From Micavibrio_C sp046294845 (GTDB lineage: Bacteria; Pseudomonadota; Alphaproteobacteria; Micavibrionales; Micavibrionaceae), in contig JBKBNU010000001.1 of NCBI GenBank assembly GCA_046294845.1, positions 2,108,001 to 2,172,000 of the forward strand: 64,000 nucleotides of DNA, read 5' to 3'. Below the pieces are notes generated by a model. That model did not search any database, was not told where the DNA came from, and saw only the letters and a list, made by a program, of their open reading frames with translations. Both the position numbers and the translations under genes were made by a program. Below are positions 9,389 to 17,065 of the stretch, piece by piece (the stretch's first letter is position 1; each line of letters begins with the position of its first letter).

Positions 9389-9412
9389 AAAAGGGCCGGA
9401 AACAGGCCATAT
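9384..9412 (+). promoter_or_regulatory. RpoH (sigma-32)-type promoter of htpG
   Basis: CTTGAAA at 9384-9390, 14 bp, then GGCCATAT at 9405-9412. This matches the enterobacterial sigma-32 consensus (CTTGAAA, 13-14 bp, CCCCATNT) at every -35 position and most of the -10. The -35 contains the pdxH stop codon. The predicted start of transcription is at 9419-9420, on the htpG ATG. Confidence 0.75.
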
Positions 9413-9419
9413 TCTGGCT

Positions 9420-11348
9420 ATGACAACAGAAAATCACTCTTTTGGTGCGGACGTATCGCGTCTGCTGGATATCGTAGCCCACGCCCTGTATTCCAACAGG
9501 GATGTGTTCCTGCGCGAGCTTATCTCGAATGCGGCTGATGCCTGCGACCGTTTGCGCTATGAAGCGATTACCAAACCCTATCTCACCGTTGATGATGCTG
9601 ACTTCAAAATCCGCATTTACCGCCACGCTGCCAGCCGCACCCTGACCGTTGTCGATAACGGTATCGGTATGAGCCGTGAGGAACTGATCAAAAATCTGGG
9701 TACGATCGCATGGTCGGGCAGTGCCGCCATTGTCGAAGAAATGAAAAATGCCAGCCCGCAAGACAAGCTGAGCCTGATCGGCCAGTTTGGTGTCGGCTTT
9801 TACGCCTGCTTTATGGTTTCGCTCAAAACCAGAGTGGTCAGCCGCAAGGCCGGTGAAGATCAAATATGGACGTGGGAATCCGATGGTAAAACCGGTTTTA
9901 CAGTACGCGAAGCCACCGCAGAGGAAGCAGGTACTCTCGTATCAAATCGCGGCACAGCCATCCTGATGACCATCAATGACGACAGCAGCGAATATCTGCT
10001 GCCGCAAAAATTGAAGATGGTCGTTGTTCAATATTCCGACCACATCAATGTACCGATTTATATCGGCAAAGGTGATGGCTCTGATGACGAATTCCACGAG
10101 CCGCATGTTCCCGTCAACAAGGCATCAGCTTTGTGGATGCGTTCCAAAAGCGAAATCAGTGAAGAACAGTATGTAGAATTCTATCACCATATCGGCCACG
10201 GCATGGATAAACCCATGCTGACATCACATTGGCGCGCCGAGGGCAAGATTGAATATTCTGCCCTTCTTTATGTTCCTACCCTGCGCCCTTGGGATCTGTA
10301 TGATCCCTCTCGCAAGAATGCCACACGCCTATACGTCAAGCGCGTATTTATAACCGATCAATGCGAAGGGCTGATGTATCCATGGCTGCGCTTCATGCGT
10401 GGTGTGATCGATACTGAAGATTTGCCATTGAACATCAGCCGCGAAATGCTGCAACACAACCCTGTTATCCAAAAAATCCGCGGCAGTGTTGCCAAGCGTA
10501 TTCTCGGCGATCTTGATAAATTGGCACAAGACGACAATGTCAAATATGGCGCTTTCTGGGGCCAGTTCGGTGCCGTGCTCAAAGAAGGCCTGTATGATGC
10601 CCCCGAACACCGTGAAGACCTCTTGAAGGTCGTGCGGTTCTATAGCGTCCAGCAAAAAGACAAGTTGGTATCGCTGGCCGATTATGTTGCAAACATGAAA
10701 ACCGGACAGGATCATATCTATTATATCAGCGGCGAGAACATTGAAACCTTGCGTAACAGTCCGCAAATCGAGGGTTTTACAGCCCGTGGTATTGATGTCC
10801 TGTTGTTTACAGACACCATCGACGATTTCTGGCTGCAATCGGTGCAGGACTATCAGGGCAAAAGCTTCAAATCCGTAACCAAAGGCGATATCAATCTTGA
10901 TAAAATCGGACAGGCCAACGATAACGCAGACCAGAAGGAGAGTGCAAAACCTGCCGATATCACACAGGATCTTGGCCGTCTGCTCGCGATCATTCAGGAA
11001 ACATTGAAAGAAGAGATCGGCGAGGTTCGTTATTCCCATCGCCTGACCAGCTCTCCTGCATGCCTGATTGCAGGGGAGAACGAAGTCGATTTGCGCATGG
11101 AACGTGTTTTACGCGTACACCAGAAATACGATGCCCCTTCAAAGCGCGTGCTTGAGATTAACCCCGAGCACCTGCTGATCAAGCGTATGGCCCAACTGGC
11201 CGATCAGGGTGGTACAGGCGCAGAGATGGCCGATGCCGCGCATCTTTTGCTGGATCAGGCCCGCATTATTCAGGGCGAGCCCGTTCCGCATCCGGCGGAA
11301 TTTGCAAGACGACTGGCCTATTTCATGGAAAAAAGCCTGGCAGCCTGA
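9420..11348 (+). CDS. htpG: Molecular chaperone HtpG (Hsp90 family)
   Basis: ATP-dependent dimeric chaperone of the cytosol. The 642-residue protein has the GHKL ATPase motifs: ELISNAADACDRLR (catalytic Glu and the Asn binding Mg), VVDNGIGMSREEL (Asp contacting adenine) and GQFGVGFYACFMVS (lid and glycine motif). The middle domain contains the conserved TDQCEGLMYPWLRFMRGVIDTEDLPLNISRE segment. The dimerisation domain ends in a normal C-terminus. The frame is open further upstream, but homologues begin at MTTENHSF and that ATG (9420) is chosen. There is no Shine-Dalgarno sequence; an RpoH-type promoter ends seven bases before the ATG, so the message may be leaderless. Confidence 0.97.
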   Translation: MTTENHSFGADVSRLLDIVAHALYSNRDVFLRELISNAADACDRLRYEAITKPYLTVDDADFKIRIYRHAASRTLTVVDNGIGMSREELIKNLGTIAWSGSAAIVEEMKNASPQDKLSLIGQFGVGFYACFMVSLKTRVVSRKAGEDQIWTWESDGKTGFTVREATAEEAGTLVSNRGTAILMTINDDSSEYLLPQKLKMVVVQYSDHINVPIYIGKGDGSDDEFHEPHVPVNKASALWMRSKSEISEEQYVEFYHHIGHGMDKPMLTSHWRAEGKIEYSALLYVPTLRPWDLYDPSRKNATRLYVKRVFITDQCEGLMYPWLRFMRGVIDTEDLPLNISREMLQHNPVIQKIRGSVAKRILGDLDKLAQDDNVKYGAFWGQFGAVLKEGLYDAPEHREDLLKVVRFYSVQQKDKLVSLADYVANMKTGQDHIYYISGENIETLRNSPQIEGFTARGIDVLLFTDTIDDFWLQSVQDYQGKSFKSVTKGDINLDKIGQANDNADQKESAKPADITQDLGRLLAIIQETLKEEIGEVRYSHRLTSSPACLIAGENEVDLRMERVLRVHQKYDAPSKRVLEINPEHLLIKRMAQLADQGGTGAEMADAAHLLLDQARIIQGEPVPHPAEFARRLAYFMEKSLAA

Positions 11349-11362
11349 AAAATCAGGCTGCC
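11339..11362. terminator. Hairpin formed by the 3' ends of two convergent genes
   Basis: GGCAGCCTGA (11339-11348) and TCAGGCTGCC (11353-11362) form a perfect 10-bp stem with an AAAA loop. The stop codons of htpG (+) and the PfkB kinase (-) both lie in the stem. On the minus side it is followed closely by a run of T (AGGCTTTTTTCC), and on the plus side by TTCCTC, so termination is likely stronger leftwards. Confidence 0.75.
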
Positions 11363-12354
11363 TTCCTCAGGAACTCTGCATATTGCATAGCCGGGCGCGG
11401 GCCCATATGGCTGATCACTTCGGCAGCCGCCATCGAGGCCAGACGGCCACAAACATCAAGCGGCATCCCCTTTGTATAGCCATAAAGGAAGCCAGCGGCA
11501 TATTGATCACCTGCGCCTGTGGTATCGATAACCTTTTCAACTGGCTCTGCTGCGATTTCTACCGTTTTTTCACCGGCTATAATGACAGAACCTTTTTCGC
11601 CACGCGTAATTACGATGATTTCACAGGAGCCCCTTAGCGAATCAACAGCATCCTCAAATGTTGTTGTTTCATAAAGCGCCATCGCTTCCTGTTCATTCGC
11701 GAACAGGATATCAACATGACCTTCAATGAATTTTTGGAAATCTTCGCGGTGACGATTAACACAGAACGGATCGGAGAGGCTCAGCGCCACTTTACGACCT
11801 GCCTTGTGAGCTAACTCCGAAGCCACACGGAAAGCTTCCTTCGCGTGCGGGGGATCGAACAAATAGCCTTCCAGATAGACAATTTTTGAACCCGTAACAA
11901 TATCCTCGTCAATATCGATAGGCGAAAGCTCTACAGCCGCGCCCAGATAGGTATTCATGGTCCGTTGGCCATCAGGTGTCACCAATATCAGGCAACGTGC
12001 CGTCGGTGCGCCTAAAGCCAAAGGCTGCGTTGTAAACAATACGCCTTGCGCCTTCATATCATGGCGAAAAACTTCGCCCAGCTGGTCGGCAGCGACCTTA
12101 CCGATATAGGCAGCCTTGCCGCCAAAAGAAGCAAAACCCGCAATCGTGTTACCGGCAGACCCCCCCGAACATTCAATCCCGGCAGGCATCTGGCCATACA
12201 ATTCAACAGCACGATTTTCGTCAATCAGGGTCATTGCCCCCTTCGCCATACCGGCGACCTTACCCTGATGCTCGACAAAGGCCTCATCGGTTTGGGCCAG
12301 AACATCCACAATCGCGTTACCGATAGCCAGCAGGTCAATATGAGGGTCTTTCAT
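11353..12354 (-). CDS. PfkB-family carbohydrate/nucleoside kinase, adenosine-kinase-like
   Basis: A 333-residue ribokinase-fold kinase. The N-terminal GNAIVDVLAQTDEAF and SGGSAGNTIAGFASFGGKAAYIGKV segments bind the sugar. The C-terminal DTTGAGDQYAAGFLYG holds the anion hole and the catalytic Asp. Overall length and the GNAIVD / SGGSAGNT pattern are closest to the alphaproteobacterial adenosine-kinase-like group, so the substrate is probably adenosine or another nucleoside, but sequence alone does not settle it. AAGGA lies about eight bases before the ATG. It is divergent from a TetR gene, with an inverted repeat just upstream of its start (see operator entry). Confidence 0.85.
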   Translation of the reverse strand: MKDPHIDLLAIGNAIVDVLAQTDEAFVEHQGKVAGMAKGAMTLIDENRAVELYGQMPAGIECSGGSAGNTIAGFASFGGKAAYIGKVAADQLGEVFRHDMKAQGVLFTTQPLALGAPTARCLILVTPDGQRTMNTYLGAAVELSPIDIDEDIVTGSKIVYLEGYLFDPPHAKEAFRVASELAHKAGRKVALSLSDPFCVNRHREDFQKFIEGHVDILFANEQEAMALYETTTFEDAVDSLRGSCEIIVITRGEKGSVIIAGEKTVEIAAEPVEKVIDTTGAGDQYAAGFLYGYTKGMPLDVCGRLASMAAAEVISHMGPRPAMQYAEFLRKAA

Positions 12355-12366
12355 AGTCTATTCCTT

Positions 12367-12382
12367 CCTGAATAAATTCAGG
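12367..12382. promoter_or_regulatory. Inverted repeat between TetR gene and PfkB kinase: operator candidate
   Basis: CCTGAAT, two bases, ATTCAGG: a perfect 7-bp inverted repeat in the 64-bp divergent region. It touches the Shine-Dalgarno region of the kinase gene and lies about 37 bp upstream of the TetR start. Position and symmetry suit a TetR dimer, but no binding data exist. Confidence 0.5.
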
Positions 12383-12418
12383 CTATTTTTAGACCATCAA
12401 CACCCAAAAGGGAATAGC

Positions 12419-13015
12419 ATGACGCGCTCAAAATCACAGAAATCGGCACAAGAACAACGCGAGATAATCGTCAAAGCAGCCCTGATGCTGGCAAAGGATA
12501 AGGGCTGGCGTGATTTAAGCCTGCATGAGATCGGCAGAAAGGCCGCATTGCCTGCAGACGCTCTCGACAGCCTTTTTGAGGACAAGGATGATATCCTGAC
12601 AACCTATGGCCGTATGGTCGATCGCCGTGTGGCCGATGCTTTTGCCGATGGTCTGACCGATGGCAGTCCCCGTGACCGCTTGTTTGATGTCCTGATGGAA
12701 CGCTTTGATATCCTGAATGAGGATAGGGCTTCCCTGATTGCCATTCTGGATGATATTCGTTGCGACCCTTCATACACCACGATTGCCCTGCCCCATTTGG
12801 CGCACACCATGAAAGCGATGCTGGATATTGCAGGACTGGAAAACTCCGGCCTTCAGGGAACCGCTACTGTGTTTGGTCTCGCCATCCTTTACATAACAGT
12901 CATCAAAACATGGGTTGAGGATGAAAGTACCGATATGGCAAAAACCATGGCCGCGCTAGACCACCATCTGGCACGCGCGGAAAAGCTCGCCGCTATGGCG
13001 GGCTTTTCGGATTAA
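12419..13015 (+). CDS. TetR-family transcriptional regulator
   Basis: A 198-residue regulator. The N-terminal helix-turn-helix is at about residues 12-58 (REIIVKAALMLAKDKGWRDL, then LHEIGRKAALPADALDSLF), in the usual TetR layout, followed by an all-helical ligand/dimer domain. The C-terminal WVEDESTDMAKTMAALDHHLARAE segment resembles a group of alphaproteobacterial TetR/COQ9-like proteins. AAGGG precedes the ATG. It is divergent from the PfkB kinase with an inverted repeat between them, so autoregulation plus control of the kinase is the simplest hypothesis. The ligand is unknown. Confidence 0.87.
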   Translation: MTRSKSQKSAQEQREIIVKAALMLAKDKGWRDLSLHEIGRKAALPADALDSLFEDKDDILTTYGRMVDRRVADAFADGLTDGSPRDRLFDVLMERFDILNEDRASLIAILDDIRCDPSYTTIALPHLAHTMKAMLDIAGLENSGLQGTATVFGLAILYITVIKTWVEDESTDMAKTMAALDHHLARAEKLAAMAGFSD

Positions 13016-13033
13016 ACAAAGAGAGAGCCGCTT

Positions 13034-14254
13034 TTAAGCGCGAGCATAAAGATAGACGTGGTTTTCAACCCACAGACGTTCCAGTACATCGCAAAGATAA
13101 TCGACATCTTCGATGGAATGAGCCGCTGTGGCCGTCAGGCGCAAACGCTCTGTTCCTTTGGGAACTGTCGGATAGTTGATTGGCTGTACGTAGATATTGT
13201 AACGCTCAAGCAGGACATCCGTGATGGCCTTGCAGCATGTCGCATCACCGACAATCAACGGCACAATATGGCTTTCACCTTTCAGGTAGGGCAGACCTGC
13301 CTTTTCCAGACGTGCTTTGAAGTGACGGACATTGCGGCGCTGACGCTGGCGCTCGATATCGGACACCATCAAATGTTCGATACTGGCTTTGGCCCCTGCC
13401 AGCACGGCTGGCGGCAATGATGTTGTAAAAATGAACCCTGAAGCAAAGGAACGGATGGCATCAATCGTATAACGACGGCCTGCTACATACCCTCCGACAA
13501 GGCCATAGGCCTTACCGAATGTGCCTTCGATAATATCAATACGGTGCATTACACCCATTTCTTCGGCAACACCGGCACCACGTGACCCGTAAAGGCCCAC
13601 ACCATGGACTTCATCAAGATAGGTCATTGCGCCATATTTTTCAGCGAGATCCGCGATCGCGCCAATCGGGGCGATATCACCCTCCATCGAATAGACGGAT
13701 TCAAAAGCAATGATTTTAGGTTTTGACGGATCATCAGCCTGCAACAGGGATTCCAGATGCTCCAGATCATTATGGCGGAAGATGCGTTTTTCAGCACCAC
13801 CGTTACGAATACCCGCGATCATTGACGCATGGTTCATCTCATCGGAATAAATGATGCATTCCGGCAGCAATTTGGTGAGGGTACTTAAAGCCCCTTCATT
13901 AGCCGTAAAACCTGATGTGAAAACCAGAGCCGACTCTGTGCCATGCAAACGGGCCAGTGTTTCCTCCAGCTCCACATGGTAACGTGTTGTGCCAGAGATA
14001 TTGCGGGTACCGCCTGCACCGGCACCAGCGCAATCGGTTGCCTCTTTCATCGCCTTGATCACGGATTGGTTTTGACCCATTGCCAGATAATCGTTACTGC
14101 ACCAGACAGTCACTTCACGAACAGAACCATCGGCAGCATGATAAAAGGCTTTGGGAAAACGGCCCGCCTGACGCTCGAGGGTGGCAAAAACACGGTAACG
14201 TCCCTCTTCCTTTAAACTATCAACACATCCCTGAAAGAAAGCTTCATAATCCAT
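13034..14254 (-). CDS. hemA: 5-aminolevulinate synthase (Shemin pathway)
   Basis: PLP-dependent condensation of glycine with succinyl-CoA to 5-aminolevulinate, the first committed step of heme synthesis in alphaproteobacteria and mitochondria. The 406-residue protein has GAGAGGTRNISGTTRYHVELE, VFTSGFTANEGALSTL, TYLDEVHGVGLYG (Asp214 contacts the PLP ring nitrogen) and EGTFGKAYG with the PLP Lys248, the same number as in Rhodobacter ALAS. The gene is monocistronic and transcribed leftwards. The Shine-Dalgarno sequence is poor. Its presence is one of the stronger taxonomic markers in the window. Confidence 0.97.
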   Translation of the reverse strand: MDYEAFFQGCVDSLKEEGRYRVFATLERQAGRFPKAFYHAADGSVREVTVWCSNDYLAMGQNQSVIKAMKEATDCAGAGAGGTRNISGTTRYHVELEETLARLHGTESALVFTSGFTANEGALSTLTKLLPECIIYSDEMNHASMIAGIRNGGAEKRIFRHNDLEHLESLLQADDPSKPKIIAFESVYSMEGDIAPIGAIADLAEKYGAMTYLDEVHGVGLYGSRGAGVAEEMGVMHRIDIIEGTFGKAYGLVGGYVAGRRYTIDAIRSFASGFIFTTSLPPAVLAGAKASIEHLMVSDIERQRQRRNVRHFKARLEKAGLPYLKGESHIVPLIVGDATCCKAITDVLLERYNIYVQPINYPTVPKGTERLRLTATAAHSIEDVDYLCDVLERLWVENHVYLYARA

Positions 14255-14447
14255 TTTACGCGGCGCCCTGAATTTATTGGTTTTTACTATATCTTCGGGG
14301 ACAGACAGTACTGAATGCCCCCCTATACTTCAAGGAGAACATAGCTGTCACTACATTCCCATGACAAACGTCAAATTTATGCTTTTAGACACTGAAAACT
14401 ATACTTTTTAGGGTACAATCAGATAAGATCTGGGAGGCTAGTTGAGA

Positions 14448-15383
14448 ATGATTATCGTTTTCGGTTCGATTACCATGGATTTTCTATTACCTGTCGAGGT
14501 CCTGCCCCGCACGGGCCAGACCGTTATGGCCCATGATTACGAGATGCATCCCGGTGGCAAAGGTGCCAACCAAGCCCTTGCCGCAGCCCGTTCCGGCGCC
14601 AAAGTCGCCATGATTGGCCGTGTAGGTAATGACGGCATGGGCGCCCGCATCATGAACAATTTGCGCCGTGCCGGTGTGATGACATCCGGTGTCGCCCAAT
14701 CGGAAAAAGAGACAGGCTGCGCCCTGATGATCCAGACACCCGAAGGGGAACGCCAGATCGTGATCGCCTTGGGGGCCAATGCCGATGTCATTCATGACCA
14801 GATCCCTGATGATATTCTGGGTAAACGCAACATGGTGGTCATGCAGAATGAAATTCTGCCTGAAGAAAACTGGAAGATTATCGAGCGCGCACACAAGCTG
14901 GGGGCAACAACGATACTAAATTTGGCTCCTGCCATTCATATTCCCGAGCATATTCTATCAAAGCTGGATTATCTGGTCGTCAACCAGATTGAAGCGCGAC
15001 AAATAGCTGCTGCCATGAAGATGTCGGCTGAAAATCATGAATCACAAATCGCCCAAGCGCTTTCCCGTATGGGTAATCTGACTTGCATAGTAACGATGGG
15101 TGATCGCGGCTCCTTTGCTATTACGCCAGATGGTCAGGAAATCCACGTACCGGCACTTAAACTTGAAAAGTTTGTCGATAAGGCCGGTGCGGGCGATGCC
15201 TATTGCGGCACATTAGCAGCCGCTCTCCATGCCGGATTGCCTTTGGCCGAAGCCTTGAAACGCGCTGCAGTGGCGGGATCCTTAACCTGCCTTGATAAAG
15301 GCGCTCAGTCCTCATTTCCCTATCTGGGGGACATAGAAGAAAACCTCGCCAAACTGGGCGAGGTTTCGATTAAGTCCATATAA
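14448..15383 (+). CDS. Ribokinase-like PfkB-family sugar kinase
   Basis: About 311 residues. N-terminal VFGSITMDFLLPVEVLPRTGQT and HPGGKGANQALAAARSGAKVAMIGRVGNDGMG are the ribokinase signature 1. The C-terminal KAGAGDAYCGTLAAAL is signature 2, with the catalytic Asp in GAGD, although the usual DTTGAGD has become DKAGAGD. Ribokinase activity (ribose to ribose-5-phosphate) is the best guess, with no transporter nearby to confirm. GGAGG at 14433-14437 lies ten bases before the ATG at 14448; an in-frame TTG at 14442 is only four bases from it and less likely. A perfect -10 variant TACAAT lies at 14414-14419. Its last codons contain the terminator of the convergent gene. Confidence 0.85.
   Translation: MIIVFGSITMDFLLPVEVLPRTGQTVMAHDYEMHPGGKGANQALAAARSGAKVAMIGRVGNDGMGARIMNNLRRAGVMTSGVAQSEKETGCALMIQTPEGERQIVIALGANADVIHDQIPDDILGKRNMVVMQNEILPEENWKIIERAHKLGATTILNLAPAIHIPEHILSKLDYLVVNQIEARQIAAAMKMSAENHESQIAQALSRMGNLTCIVTMGDRGSFAITPDGQEIHVPALKLEKFVDKAGAGDAYCGTLAAALHAGLPLAEALKRAAVAGSLTCLDKGAQSSFPYLGDIEENLAKLGEVSIKSI
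15341..15366 (-). terminator. Intrinsic terminator of the leftward gene, embedded in the ribokinase-like CDS
   Basis: AAACCTCGCC (15341-15350) and GGCGAGGTTT (15357-15366) form a perfect 10-bp stem with a 6-base loop. Read leftwards it is followed by TTTCTTCT, so it serves the gene ending at 15400 while lying wholly inside the last codons of the opposing gene. Confidence 0.7.
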
Positions 15384-15399
15384 AACCTATCGCTGATAA

Positions 15400-16143
15400 T
15401 CAGGCGATATGTGGTGTACCTGGTGGAGCGATCTGAATTTTTACAGCAGGTTGCTGATATTTTTTCAAAGACGATGCCACTTCAAAACCAAGCTTTCCTG
15501 TTTGATCGATGTAGGCCTTGCCGTTAGCACCTTTTGCTTCTGTCAGTTTTGTAACCTGCACAACACCTGTCTGGTCTTGCAGATCAGTGATTTCATAGCA
15601 AACAGGCTTGCTGTCATCAGGCATCGGGAAACCCAGAGTTTTAGCGAAGAAGTCGGTACCTTCGATTTTCGCTGCTTGCGGGTTTGTACCGTAGCCCCAT
15701 TTGTGCAGTGTCTTCAGGCTGTGGCCTGCTGTAGACAAGGCATCATACAAAGCTGTCGGGGTTTCTTGATCATAAAAGAGGACAACGATGTTGCGATCAG
15801 GGAATTGCTCTTGCAGGGGAACAGCCACTTTCAAAGCGCGGACATCTTCTGATTCAAGAGAAGCACGCTCTTCAGCGCCTGCATTCTTGCGGTCCATGAT
15901 ACCGGCCATGCTGACATTCGAATTCAAGGCCACCAGCAAAGCATCACCGGATTGCGCCAGATTTTCATCGACATATTTGAAACCAGCCAAACTTGTCGGC
16001 ACAATTTTATCTGCCGGATACATGTATGTACCATTCGTACAGTGAAGACCTGTAACACCCCGTTGATCGAGGAGGGTTTTCAAAGCCTGTGCAACGCCAT
16101 GAACATCGCTACCTTTGAGTTTGATAAATGAGCCTGACGACAT
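15400..16143 (-). CDS. Nucleotidyltransferase-fold protein with a degenerate HxGH motif
   Basis: A 247-residue protein whose first 110 residues follow the pattern of the RfaE2-type cytidylyl/adenylyltransferases: CTNG..., then GDALLVALNSNVSM (compare GDxLIVAVNSDxSV), then a block in the position of the R-x4-AL helix, and VVLFYDQETP in the place of VVxFxEDTP. The HxGH motif that defines the superfamily is replaced (TNGTYMYPADK). I infer a catalytically altered or inactive relative; a different function is possible. The frame is open to 16263, but the ATG at 16143 has AAAGGA ten bases upstream and removes an implausible N-terminus. The extra C-terminal 90 residues are unassigned. Confidence 0.62.
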   Translation of the reverse strand: MSSGSFIKLKGSDVHGVAQALKTLLDQRGVTGLHCTNGTYMYPADKIVPTSLAGFKYVDENLAQSGDALLVALNSNVSMAGIMDRKNAGAEERASLESEDVRALKVAVPLQEQFPDRNIVVLFYDQETPTALYDALSTAGHSLKTLHKWGYGTNPQAAKIEGTDFFAKTLGFPMPDDSKPVCYEITDLQDQTGVVQVTKLTEAKGANGKAYIDQTGKLGFEVASSLKKYQQPAVKIQIAPPGTPHIA

Positions 16144-16263
16144 GAACAAATTATCCTTTAAAACGTGTATTTGCTGATTGGGTGAGGTGCAATATGGCAA
16201 AAAGCCCCCTAAAAGGCAAGCCGATAGAAAATTATCCATTGATATCAATTGATTAAAAAGCAA

Positions 16264-16287
16264 ATCCCCCGGACTGAGCCGGGGGAT
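16264..16287 (-). terminator. Intrinsic terminator of the YjfB-like gene
   Basis: ATCCCCCGG / CCGGGGGAT, a 9-bp GC-rich stem with a 6-base loop. Read leftwards it is followed by TTGCTTTTTAATC. It lies just 3' of the small gene at 16317-16493. Confidence 0.85.
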
Positions 16288-16316
16288 ATATGACGGGCTT
16301 CAATCGCCCAATGGCA

Positions 16317-16493
16317 TCACGCCTGTATGTTGAGGCTGGCTCCCCGTGACGAAGACACCGGCACGCTTAAGATCGCCTCCTCCAGCATGGCCACAAGCTG
16401 TTTCTCCATATCTGCAGCTTGCTTAACCATCTGAAGAGTGATCGCCTGCCTGGTCAACGCAGCTTGCGCCGCTATGCCCGCGGGAATATCCAT
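16317..16493 (-). CDS. Small YjfB-like putative motility protein
   Basis: A 58-residue protein, MDIPAGIAAQAALTRQAITL and on, with the short helical layout of the YjfB/putative motility protein family (usual length 55-65 residues, starting MDI, alternating Ala/Gln/Val/Lys helix). Function in that family is unproven; it is named from flagellar gene neighbourhoods. The ATG at 16493 has GAGG five bases upstream; a GTG two codons earlier is less likely. It ends at its own terminator and lies downstream of a response-regulator pair transcribed in the same direction, which makes a link to chemotaxis or motility plausible. Confidence 0.6.
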   Translation of the reverse strand: MDIPAGIAAQAALTRQAITLQMVKQAADMEKQLVAMLEEAILSVPVSSSRGASLNIQA

Positions 16494-16558
16494 AATCACC
16501 TCATCTCTTTCATGCTAGCACCCTAAAGTTAACAGACAGTTACCCGCCCGCTCCGCTA

Positions 16559-17062
16559 TCATGCGTGGTACTTTTTATGATAACGGGCACAAGCTTCGTT
16601 GAGTTCGCGTATCAACGCATCACCCTGCTTGCCACCAGTACCCTTTAAATTCGACAGCAAAATCGTTCTTAAAGTCTGGCGATGAATATCCACGATATTA
16701 AAGGCATCATCATTCAGTTCATTCAAATTTTCGAGAAAATCGAGAGCAATATCGGCAACATCACTTATTAAAGGGTAACGAAACATCGCCCCGTTGGCTT
16801 TCATTTCCATCATCGGTGCGGCAATGCGATTGATCTGATCCTTGCCCCGTGTCTCTTCCTTGCGCACGGCGGCAACCGACTTATCAAGGCGTCCCATTAC
16901 CGCCTCAAAGATATTGGTGAAATCAATATCATTTTTGACGATCAACTCTTCCGCACGCTCCATGACGGATGTTTCAATACCACCATAACCGGCTTTCAGC
17001 CGCAGCGAATTCTGCGGGCTATAATACTTGGCTTTCTTTTTGGGCTTTGGTTTATCTGTCAT
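16559..17062 (-). CDS. Response-regulator partner protein, unknown function
   Basis: A 167-residue soluble, mainly helical protein. The N-terminus (KKAKYYSPQNSLRLKAGYGGIETSVMERAEELI) resembles a family found next to CheY-type regulators in Rhodospirillum-like alphaproteobacteria, in which a P-x-N-x-L-x-K-x-G-x-GG segment precedes a helical bundle. No His-phosphotransfer motif is evident, and I do not assign a biochemical role. Its start lies three bases downstream of the stop of the response regulator at 17066, so the two are almost certainly co-translated and probably interact. Confidence 0.65.
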   Translation of the reverse strand: MTDKPKPKKKAKYYSPQNSLRLKAGYGGIETSVMERAEELIVKNDIDFTNIFEAVMGRLDKSVAAVRKEETRGKDQINRIAAPMMEMKANGAMFRYPLISDVADIALDFLENLNELNDDAFNIVDIHRQTLRTILLSNLKGTGGKQGDALIRELNEACARYHKKYHA

Positions 17063-17065
17063 AAT

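Noticed and set aside
9237..9863. 208-codon minus-strand frame spanning pdxH and htpG
   Set aside because: It covers the ends of two certain genes on the other strand and ignores the htpG promoter; shadow frame.
10329..11039. 236-codon open frame on the minus strand opposite htpG
   Set aside because: htpG is certain over this stretch; the antisense frame has no ribosome site and reads as a mirror of Hsp90 codons.
14361..14411. 16-codon ORF in the leader of the ribokinase-like gene
   Set aside because: It has a start and stop but no Shine-Dalgarno sequence at working distance (AAGGAG is 23 bases away) and the -10 of the real gene lies just beyond; not supported as a peptide gene.
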